Positions 14,879 to 21,651 of a stretch of 64,000 nucleotides of DNA are shown here, in pieces. The DNA comes from an uncultured Oscillospiraceae bacterium (lineage in GTDB: Bacteria > Bacillota > Clostridia > Oscillospirales > Oscillospiraceae). The stretch covers positions 1 through 64,000 of the forward strand of contig CATLAL010000001.1 in NCBI GenBank assembly GCA_949878425.1, read 5' to 3'. A program made the position numbers and the translations under genes. Within the stretch, counting starts at the first letter, position 1, and each line of letters opens with the position of its first letter. The notes under the pieces are model-generated. The model ran no database searches. It saw only the letters and a list, made by a program, of their open reading frames with translations, and was not told the origin of the DNA.

Positions 14879-17368
14879 ATGAAACTTTCTTTTTCTATTA
14901 AATATTGGGACAATTTGGACTGGTCCCGGCTCTGCCGGGCCGCCTCGGACGCCCGGCTGGGCGGTCTGGAGATCGACAGCGTGAAAAACCCCGCCCTCAC
15001 CGTCCGGAACAGCCCCCTCAATCCGGAGCTGGCTGTCGCCGCCCGGCGGCAGCTGACGGAGCTGGGCCTGAGCGTGCCCTGTGTGGGCGTGGAGGCCGAC
15101 CTCACCGACCGCTACGCCGCCCAGGAGATCTCCTCCGCCATTGAGACCGCCCACAATCTGCTGGTGCCCTACGTGGTCCTGCACACCGTCCGCAGTGACT
15201 GCGCGTCTGTGATTGACCGGCTGGCCCCCTTTGTGGCGATGGCGGAGAAAGCGGACGTGGTGCTCCTGCTGGAGAGCAGCGAGGCCCTCGCGGACACGAA
15301 AAAACTGGTGGAAGTCCTGGACCACTTCGCCTGCGACCACCTGGCCGCCTGCTGGAATATGCACGACACCTGCCTCTTCCAGCGGGAGACCCCGGAGCAG
15401 ACCATCACCAACCTGGGGGCCTATGTCCGCCATGTACGCGTCTATGACAGCACGCCCCTGGAGGGAGCTCCTGATACTGTGTCCTTTGAGCTGCTGGGCG
15501 AGGGTGCTCTGCCCCTCCAGGACCTGATGAACGCCCTGCGCAGCGTCAACTACGACGGCTTTGTCTCCCTGGTGTGGAACCCGGCCTGGGTGGAGGGGCT
15601 GGAGGATCTGGATATGCTCCTCACCCACTACGGCGTCCTCCTCTCCCGCTTTGACCGGGCCGAGCGGAAAAAGCGGCTCTACTACAACACCGCCGGCACC
15701 GGCCAGTACGTCTGGAAGAAGGACACGGTGATCGACTGCACCTTCCCCCAGGTGCTGGACCGGATGGTGGAGGAGTTCCCGGACCAGTACGCCTTCAAGT
15801 ACACCACCCTGGACTACACCCGGACCTACGCCCAGTTCCGGGACGACGTGGACCGGTTCGCCCGCTCCCTCATCGCTATGGGGGTGGGGCCCGGTGACAA
15901 GGTGGCCATCTGGGCCACCAACGTGCCCGCCTGGTTTATCACCTTCTGGGCTGCCACGAAGATCGGCGCGGTGCTGGTGACGGTGAACACGGCCTATAAG
16001 ATCCACGAGGCGGAGTACCTGCTGCGCCAGTCGGACACCCACACCCTGGTGATGATTGAGAGCTACCGGGACAGCCACTATGCGGAAATTATGGCGGAGC
16101 TCTGCCCGGAGCTGGAGACCGCCCAGCCGGGAAAGCCCCTCCACTGCAAGAAGCTGCCCTTCCTTCGCAACATCGTCACCGTGGGCTACCGCCAGGCGGG
16201 CTGTCTCACCTGGGAGGAGGCCCTGGCCCTGTCCGGCCGGGTGCCGGTTCAGGAGGTCCGCCGCCGGGCCGCGGCCATCGATGTCCACGACGTGTGCAAC
16301 ATGCAGTACACCTCCGGCACCACCGGCTTCCCCAAGGGCGTGATGCTCACCCACTACAACGTGGTCAACGACGGCAAGTATATCGGGGACCACATGGATC
16401 TGTCCACCGCGGAGCGGATGATGATCCAGGTGCCCATGTTCCACTGTTTCGGCATGGTGCTGTCCATGACCGCCTCCATGACCCACGGGGCCACCATGTG
16501 CCCCCTGCCCTACTTCTCCCCCAAGAGCGCCCTGGCCTGCATCAACCAGGAGCGGATCACCACCTTTAACGGCGTGCCCACCATGTTCATCGCCATGATG
16601 AACCACCCCGACTTCCCCACTACGGACTTCTCCCACATCCGCACCGGCATCATGGCCGGGGCCAACTGCCCGCCGGAGCTGATGCGCAAGGCGGCGGACG
16701 TGATGCACATGACCCAGATCATCTCCGTATTCGGACAGACCGAGGCGTCCCCCGGGTGCACCATGAGCAGCTTCGACGACCCCCTGGACGTGCGCACGGA
16801 GACAGTGGGCAGCCGCTTTGCCAACGTGGAGTGCAAGGTGATCGACCCGGACACCGGGGAGGAGTGCCCCATCGGCGTCAGCGGCGAGTTTGTGGCCCGG
16901 GGCTACAACATCATGAAGGGCTACTACAAGATGCCCGGCGCCACCGCCGAGGCCATTGACGCCGACGGCTGGCTCCACTTCGGGGATCTCTGCTGCGAGG
17001 ATGAGAACGGCAACTTCAAGGTGACAGGGCGGCTGAAGGACATGATTATCCGGGGCGGGGAGAACATCTATCCCCGGGAGATCGAGGAGTTCATCTACAC
17101 CAACCCCAAGGTCAGCGACGTGCAGGTGATCGGCGTGCCGGACGAGCAGTACGGCGAGGAGATCATGGCCTGTATCATCCTCAAGGAGGGGGAGTCCATG
17201 ACCGAGCAGGAGCTGAAGGACTTCGTCCTCTCCCACATGGCCAAGCACAAGGTGCCCCGGTACGTGGACTTTGTGGACGCCTTCCCCATGAACGCGGCGG
17301 GGAAGATCCTCAAATACAAGATGCGGGAGGAAGCGGAGACGAAGCTGGGCCTGAAGCGGAAAAAATAA
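14879..17368 (+). CDS. Fusion: xylose-isomerase-like TIM barrel plus acyl-CoA synthetase
   Basis: An 829-residue two-domain protein. Residues 1-275 form a sugar phosphate isomerase/epimerase (AP endonuclease 2-type) TIM barrel with plausible metal ligands in LLLESSE, WNMHDTC, RHVRVYDS and LLGEGALPL. Residues 290-829 form an AMP-forming acyl-CoA synthetase: P-loop YTSGTTGFPKGV (477-488), VFGQTEASPG, YNIMKGYYKMP, WLHFGDL, GRLKDMIIRGGENIYPREIE, and the C-terminal GKILKYK lysine. It would activate a carboxylate via acyl-AMP to an acyl-CoA. The linker VLLSRFDRAERKKRLYYNTA is continuous in frame with no internal ribosome binding site noticed, so the fusion is genuine. Third gene of the T-box unit, ending at terminators 17375-17439. 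Confidence 0.9.
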   Translation: MKLSFSIKYWDNLDWSRLCRAASDARLGGLEIDSVKNPALTVRNSPLNPELAVAARRQLTELGLSVPCVGVEADLTDRYAAQEISSAIETAHNLLVPYVVLHTVRSDCASVIDRLAPFVAMAEKADVVLLLESSEALADTKKLVEVLDHFACDHLAACWNMHDTCLFQRETPEQTITNLGAYVRHVRVYDSTPLEGAPDTVSFELLGEGALPLQDLMNALRSVNYDGFVSLVWNPAWVEGLEDLDMLLTHYGVLLSRFDRAERKKRLYYNTAGTGQYVWKKDTVIDCTFPQVLDRMVEEFPDQYAFKYTTLDYTRTYAQFRDDVDRFARSLIAMGVGPGDKVAIWATNVPAWFITFWAATKIGAVLVTVNTAYKIHEAEYLLRQSDTHTLVMIESYRDSHYAEIMAELCPELETAQPGKPLHCKKLPFLRNIVTVGYRQAGCLTWEEALALSGRVPVQEVRRRAAAIDVHDVCNMQYTSGTTGFPKGVMLTHYNVVNDGKYIGDHMDLSTAERMMIQVPMFHCFGMVLSMTASMTHGATMCPLPYFSPKSALACINQERITTFNGVPTMFIAMMNHPDFPTTDFSHIRTGIMAGANCPPELMRKAADVMHMTQIISVFGQTEASPGCTMSSFDDPLDVRTETVGSRFANVECKVIDPDTGEECPIGVSGEFVARGYNIMKGYYKMPGATAEAIDADGWLHFGDLCCEDENGNFKVTGRLKDMIIRGGENIYPREIEEFIYTNPKVSDVQVIGVPDEQYGEEIMACIILKEGESMTEQELKDFVLSHMAKHKVPRYVDFVDAFPMNAAGKILKYKMREEAETKLGLKRKK

Positions 17369-17374
17369 GTGTTC

Positions 17375-17439
17375 TGGCCGCCGGTTTGGGAAAACCGGCG
17401 GCCAGCGTGTCCCTGGCCCCTTTCCAAGGGGCGTTTTTT
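17375..17439 (+). terminator. Tandem terminator of the T-box operon
   Basis: The first hairpin is 17375-17387/17392-17404 (13 bp, GGGA loop, no T-run). The second, 17416-17422/17426-17432, is followed by GTTTTTT and is a standard intrinsic terminator. Confidence 0.75.
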
Positions 17440-17483
17440 GTGCTATACTCTTTATGCTTACCGCAGTAAAAAACGGGTGAGTG

Positions 17484-17622
17484 TTGGGCTCCGCCCAAAC
17501 CCGCTGGGGCTTTGCCTAGGCGGCCCTGAACTTTACCGCTTTTCAACTGTGACCACTATAAATAAAGTTTTCACCGGCCTTTTTCAAAAGGCTGCGGAGT
17601 CCAGAGGCGGAGCCTCTGGCGG
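17484..17622. repeat. Two family A repeats in opposite orientation
   Basis: 17484-17562 (GTTGGGCTCCGCCCAAACCC to TGTGACCACTAT) is an inverted, internally deleted version of 42583-42682. 17563-17622 is a second, shortened copy in direct orientation (CTTTTTCAAAAGGCTG, CCAGAGGCGGAGCCTCTGG). No gene otherwise in 17440-17638; the copy ends a few bases before the DUF5662 ribosome binding site. Confidence 0.6.
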
Positions 17623-17638
17623 GAAGGGGGGACTGTCC

Positions 17639-18199
17639 GTGTCCAACTGGTGGGGGCATCTAAAGACGATCACCGCCCACAAGGCGCGGGTGATGAAATA
17701 CTGCTTCCGGGTGGGGCTGTACCGGCAGGGCCTGCTCCACGACCTGAGCAAGTACGGGCCCAAGGAGTTTCTGGTGGGCGCAAAGTACTACCAGGGGAAC
17801 CGCAGTCCCAACGAGGCGGAGCGGCTGGAGCGGGGGTACTCCTCCGCCTGGCTCCACCACAAGGGCCGCAACAAGCACCACCTGGAGTACTGGACCGACT
17901 ACGCGCCGGAGCTGAACTACCGCATGGGCGGCATGGAGATGCCGGCGCGCTACGTGGCGGAGATGTTCTGCGACCGGGTGGCCGCCAGCCAGACCTATTT
18001 AAAGGACAAGTACACCGACGCATCCCCGTGGGCGTACTACGAGCGCTCCAGGGACCACTACCTCCTCCACCCCAACACCCGGGCCCTGCTGGAGAAGCTG
18101 CTGGCGATGCTCCGGGACCAGGGGGAGGAGGCGGCGCTGGACTACATCCGGCGGGAGGTACTGGGAAAGAGGGCTACTCCTCGCTCACCCAGTCGCTGA
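17639..18199 (+). CDS. DUF5662 family protein (HD-like motifs)
   Basis: A 186-residue cytosolic protein matching the DUF5662 family by the run LKTITAHKARVMKYCFRVGL, then GLLHDLSKYGPKEF, WLHHKGRNKHHLEYW and MFCDRVAAS. The paired HD and clustered HH/KHH suggest a metal-dependent HD-like hydrolase; that is inference, and no substrate is known to me. GTG 17639 was chosen because GGAAGGGGGG precedes it and homology starts here; the frame runs upstream through repeat DNA. The 3' end overlaps the convergent dCMP deaminase gene by 26 bases. Confidence 0.8.
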   Translation: MSNWWGHLKTITAHKARVMKYCFRVGLYRQGLLHDLSKYGPKEFLVGAKYYQGNRSPNEAERLERGYSSAWLHHKGRNKHHLEYWTDYAPELNYRMGGMEMPARYVAEMFCDRVAASQTYLKDKYTDASPWAYYERSRDHYLLHPNTRALLEKLLAMLRDQGEEAALDYIRREVLGKRATPRSPSR

Positions 18200-18635
18200 C
18201 CTCCACCACCGTGTAGGCGGCGGGGCCGGTGCGGATGATCACCCGCTCCAGTCCGGCGTTGATGATGAGCCGGCGGCACATGGCGCAGGAGGTGGCGTCG
18301 CTGAGGATCTCGCCGGTGGCGGCGTCCTTTCCCGCCAGGTACAGCGTCCCGCCCACCATGTCCCGGCGGGCGGCGGAGATGATGGCGTTGGCCTCCGCGT
18401 GGACGCTGCGGCAGAGCTCGTAGCGCTCCCCCCGGGGCACGTTGAGGGCCTCCCGGGCGCACCGGCCCAGGTCCACGCAGTTCTTCCGGCCCCTGGGGGC
18501 CCCGTTGTAGCCGGTGGAGATGATCTCATCGTTTTTGACGATGATGGCCCCGTAGCACCGGCGCAGGCAGGTGGCCCGCCCGATGACGGTCTCCGCGATG
18601 TCCAGGTAGTAGTTCTCCTTGCTGATGCGCTCCAT
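18174..18635 (-). CDS. Deoxycytidylate (dCMP) deaminase-type protein
   Basis: A 153-residue zinc-dependent deaminase that converts dCMP to dUMP for thymidylate synthesis. The zinc site is HAEANAI (His and catalytic Glu) and SCAMCRRL (PCxxC-type, with Ser in place of Pro). The upstream GYNGAPRGRKNC and the CRSVHAE spacing match ComEB/dCMP deaminases rather than cytidine deaminases. It is convergent with DUF5662 and overlaps its 3' end. The start at 18635 is preceded on the minus strand by AGGAGGCGGCTT, a good ribosome binding site. The upstream gene on the plus strand is the GH29 fucosidase, transcribed divergently. Confidence 0.9.
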   Translation of the reverse strand: MERISKENYYLDIAETVIGRATCLRRCYGAIIVKNDEIISTGYNGAPRGRKNCVDLGRCAREALNVPRGERYELCRSVHAEANAIISAARRDMVGGTLYLAGKDAATGEILSDATSCAMCRRLIINAGLERVIIRTGPAAYTVVEVSDWVSEE

Positions 18636-18762
18636 AAGCCGCCTCCTCTACCGCTTTTCTCCAGTATGCACGAAATGCGCGAAAATTGCAAGAATAATCC
18701 TGGAAAATTCGGGCCCTGCCCGGAAAAAACGCCCGTCTGCCGGGCGGGAAGGAGTGAGCATC

Positions 18763-20121
18763 ATGGCATATACCTTTTCCCGGCCGGCGTACGAAAAGCG
18801 CATGGCCTGGTACACTGGGGCCCGGTTCGGCCTGTTCCTCCACTGGGGGCTCTACGCCATCCCGGCCCGGGGGGAGTGGGTGCGCAGCGTGGAGCGGATT
18901 CCCAACGGGGCCTACGACCCCTACTTAGAGGAGTTCAACCCAGAGGACTGCGACATGATGGCCTGGATGGGGGCGGCGAAGGCGGCGGGCATGGGCTACG
19001 CGGTCCTCACGGCCAAGCACCACGACGGCTTCTGCCTCTTCGACAGCGCCTACACGGACTTCAAGTCCACCAACGCCCCGGCGGGGCGGGACTTCGTCCG
19101 GGAGTACCTGGAGGCCGCCCGGGCCCACGGCATCCGGGCGGGGCTCTACTTCTCCCTCATCGACTGGCGCCACCCGGACTTCCCCCACTTCGGCGACCAG
19201 AACCACCCCATGCGGGACAACCCCGCCTGCTCCAACGAGGGCCGGGACTTTGACCGCTACCTGGACTACCTGCACGCCCAGGTGCGGGAGCTGTGCACCA
19301 ACTATGGCAAGCTGGACCTCCTCTGGTTCGACTTCTCCTACGGCGCCCTCCGGGGGGAGGCCTGGCGGGCCTCGGAGCTGGCGGACATGGTCCGCTCCCT
19401 CCAGCCGGGGATCATCCTCAATAACCGCCTGGAGGTCAGCGGGGAGGGCTTCGGCTCCCTGGCGGCCTGCAGGCCCACCCCCTACCACGGCGACTTCGTG
19501 AGCCCGGAGCAGATTATCCCCCCGGACGGCCTCCGGGACGCGGAGGGGAACCCCCTGGTCTGGGAGAGCTGCGTGACCATGAACAACCACTGGGGCTACT
19601 GTGCCGGGGACCGCTGTTACAAGAGCGCCCCCATGCTCATCCGGAAGCTGGTGGAGTGCGTCAGCAAGGGGGGCAACCTGCTGCTGAACGTGGGGCCCGA
19701 CGCCCGGGGACGCTTTCCCGCGCAGTCCGCGAAGATCCTGGAGGAGATCGGCCAATGGATGGACCGAAACGGGGAGAGCATCCGCGGCTGCGGCCCCTCC
19801 GGGCTGGCCAAGCCGGACTACGGCCGCATCACCCGCAGGGGCGACCGGCTCTACTACCATATCTTCGAGAACACCGTGGGCCCCCTGCCCCTCTTCGGCC
19901 TCAAAAGGGAGGACATCCTCTCCGTCCGCCGTCTGGCGGACGGCAGCGAGGTCCCCCTCTCCACCAGCTGGGTCCATAGCGACTACCCGGAGACGGTGTT
20001 CGCCGACTTGGGACCGGACCCGGAACTGCCCGACCCTGTGGATACCGTGCTGGAGGTCCGGGTTCGGCATACCTGGGGCTCCGCTCCAGGGGCTTTGCCC
20101 CTGGACCCCACCGCCCTTTGA
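18763..20121 (+). CDS. Alpha-L-fucosidase, GH29 family
   Basis: Hydrolyses terminal alpha-L-fucose from glycans. The 452-residue protein begins at ATG 18763 after GGAAGGAG and has no signal peptide, so it probably acts in the cytosol on imported oligosaccharides. The (beta/alpha)8 barrel shows FGLFLHWGLYAIPARGEWV, AVLTAKHHDGFCLFDS, FDRYLDYLHAQVREL, the nucleophile aspartate in LLWFDFSYG, and WESCVTMNNHWGY with GGNLLLNVGPD. A C-terminal beta domain starts near residue 345. The last 15-16 residues (TWGSAPGALPLDPTAL) are encoded by a family A repeat, so the original stop was probably displaced by repeat insertion. No fucose-utilisation genes are adjacent. Confidence 0.93.
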   Translation: MAYTFSRPAYEKRMAWYTGARFGLFLHWGLYAIPARGEWVRSVERIPNGAYDPYLEEFNPEDCDMMAWMGAAKAAGMGYAVLTAKHHDGFCLFDSAYTDFKSTNAPAGRDFVREYLEAARAHGIRAGLYFSLIDWRHPDFPHFGDQNHPMRDNPACSNEGRDFDRYLDYLHAQVRELCTNYGKLDLLWFDFSYGALRGEAWRASELADMVRSLQPGIILNNRLEVSGEGFGSLAACRPTPYHGDFVSPEQIIPPDGLRDAEGNPLVWESCVTMNNHWGYCAGDRCYKSAPMLIRKLVECVSKGGNLLLNVGPDARGRFPAQSAKILEEIGQWMDRNGESIRGCGPSGLAKPDYGRITRRGDRLYYHIFENTVGPLPLFGLKREDILSVRRLADGSEVPLSTSWVHSDYPETVFADLGPDPELPDPVDTVLEVRVRHTWGSAPGALPLDPTAL

Positions 20122-20140
20122 AAAGGGCGGCCCGAAACTT
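20072..20140 (-). repeat. Family A repeat overlapping the fucosidase 3' end
   Basis: Inverted copy of the element at 42611-42682: GGGGCTCCGC, CCAGGGGCTTTGCCCCTGG, and CCGCCCTTTGAAAAGGGCGG blocks. The stop codon of the GH29 gene lies inside it. Confidence 0.65.
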
Positions 20141-20194
20141 TTTGGCGGGAAACTCCGTTTCGCTTATGTTTTATTTATATTGATAGTTGTTTTT

Positions 20195-20285
20195 AAAGTA
20201 TAAACACAAGAGCAAAGCGATAGCTTTGCGAACAAAGTTCTTTTTGGTTCCTTTTTCTTTCAAGAAAAAGGAACAAGAAAAATAC
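20195..20285 (-). repeat. Family C hairpin repeat before the aminopeptidase gene
   Basis: Contains GCAAAGCGATAGCTTTGC (palindrome), AACAAAGTTCTTTTTGGTTC and CCTTTTTCTTTCAAGAAAAAGG (hairpin). Related copies are at 26445-26520, 26612-26695 and 58148-58220. The remaining 20140-20195 stretch is AT-rich with no confident promoter. Confidence 0.6.
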
Positions 20286-20300
20286 GGGGAGGACTAGGCA

Positions 20301-21650
20301 ATGGTAAGCATCTGGAAGCAGGAGAACGTATGCTGGCGGATTGGGCTGTGCTCTGGCGGGGAGGCGTTTACTCTGCGCATGGGTGACGGGCCCCGGGAGC
20401 TGCTGGCGGAGCTGGGGGAGGCGCCGACGGCGGAGGCGGTCCGCCGGTGCGCCGCCAAGGCGGTAAAGACGGCCCGGGAGCTGGGGGGCGAGAGCGCCCT
20501 GCTGGACGCCGCGGCGGCGGTGGAGGCACTGGGGCCGGACGGCCTGAGGGCGCTGGCCTTAGGGGCGGAGCTGGCGCTGTACCGGCAGGAGACCTGGAAG
20601 GAGCGCAAGGAGAAGCCCTTTACCCTCTATGTAACTGGAACCGGTACGGCGGACGCCCCGGCGGTTTTAGGGGAGGCGGCGGCGCTGGTGCGGGCGGTGT
20701 GCTTTGCCCGGGATCTCACCAACCGTCCGGCCAACAAGCTGACCCCCGCCCTGCTGGCGGAGGAGGTGGCCTCTGCCGCCCGGCGGGCCGGGGTGGAGGT
20801 CCAGGTGCTGGAGGAGGGGGAGACCCGTGCTCTGGGCATGGAGGCGTTCCACGCGGTGGGCGACAGCTCCGCCAACCCGCCCCGGCTCATCGTTCTGCGC
20901 TACAGGGGCGGCGCGCCGGAGGAGGCCCCCATCGCCCTGGTGGGCAAGGGGGTCACCTTTGACTCCGGCGGCTACTGCCTCAAGCCCGGCAAGGGGCTGC
21001 CCGGCATGAACGGGGACATGGCCGGCGGCGCGGCGGTGTGCGGCGCGGTGCTGGCCCTGGCGGAGAACAAGGTCCCGGTCAACGTGACGGCGGTGATTCC
21101 GGCGGTGGAAAACCGCATCTCCCGGGAGAGCTTCCTGCCCAGCTACGTCATCGGCTCCCTCTCCGGCAAGACCATCGAGATTGGGAACACCGACGCCGAG
21201 GGCCGGCTCATTCTGGCGGATGCCATCACCTACGCCATCCAGAAGGAGAACGCCTGTAAAGTAGTAGACATTGCCACCCTCACCGGGGCCATGGCGGCCA
21301 TGCTGGGGGGCGTGGCCACCGGCGTCATGAGCAACGACGACGGATTTTACGCCCAGCTGGAGGACGCCTCCCGCCGCAGCGGGGAGCGGGTCTGGCGGGC
21401 GCCGGATTTCCCGGAGTACAAAAAGCTGATCGAGACCCCGGCGGCGGATCTGCGCAACACCAGCGACGGGTGCGGGGCCATCGCGGCGGGGATGTTCCTC
21501 CGGGCCTTCGCGGAGGAGACCCCCTGGCTGCACCTGGACATCGCCGGCACCGGCTGGGCCTGGACCTCCCCCAAGGAGTACCAGGCCAAGGGGGCCACCG
21601 GCGTGGGGGTGACCACCCTCTACGAGCTCTGCAAGAACGGGGCGCGCTGA
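20301..21650 (+). CDS. pepA: Leucyl aminopeptidase, M17 family
   Basis: A cytosolic metallo-exopeptidase that releases N-terminal residues from peptides. The 449-residue protein has a short variable N-terminal domain (1-150) and the catalytic M17 domain. Two-metal site motifs are present: GKGVTFDSGGYCLK (metal lysine and aspartate), MNGDMAGGAA and the signature NTDAEGRLILADA. The product lies in the normal size range, slightly short at the N-terminus. ATG 20301 is preceded by GGGGAGGAC. The transglutaminase-like gene starts two bases after the stop, so the two are co-translated neighbours, which suggests a joint role in peptide handling. Confidence 0.93.
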   Translation: MVSIWKQENVCWRIGLCSGGEAFTLRMGDGPRELLAELGEAPTAEAVRRCAAKAVKTARELGGESALLDAAAAVEALGPDGLRALALGAELALYRQETWKERKEKPFTLYVTGTGTADAPAVLGEAAALVRAVCFARDLTNRPANKLTPALLAEEVASAARRAGVEVQVLEEGETRALGMEAFHAVGDSSANPPRLIVLRYRGGAPEEAPIALVGKGVTFDSGGYCLKPGKGLPGMNGDMAGGAAVCGAVLALAENKVPVNVTAVIPAVENRISRESFLPSYVIGSLSGKTIEIGNTDAEGRLILADAITYAIQKENACKVVDIATLTGAMAAMLGGVATGVMSNDDGFYAQLEDASRRSGERVWRAPDFPEYKKLIETPAADLRNTSDGCGAIAAGMFLRAFAEETPWLHLDIAGTGWAWTSPKEYQAKGATGVGVTTLYELCKNGAR

Positions 21651-21651
21651 C

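Noticed and set aside
14810..17248. 812-residue open frame on the minus strand
   Set aside because: Antisense shadow of the TIM-barrel/acyl-CoA synthetase fusion, rich in His-Gly-Val, with no recognisable motif.
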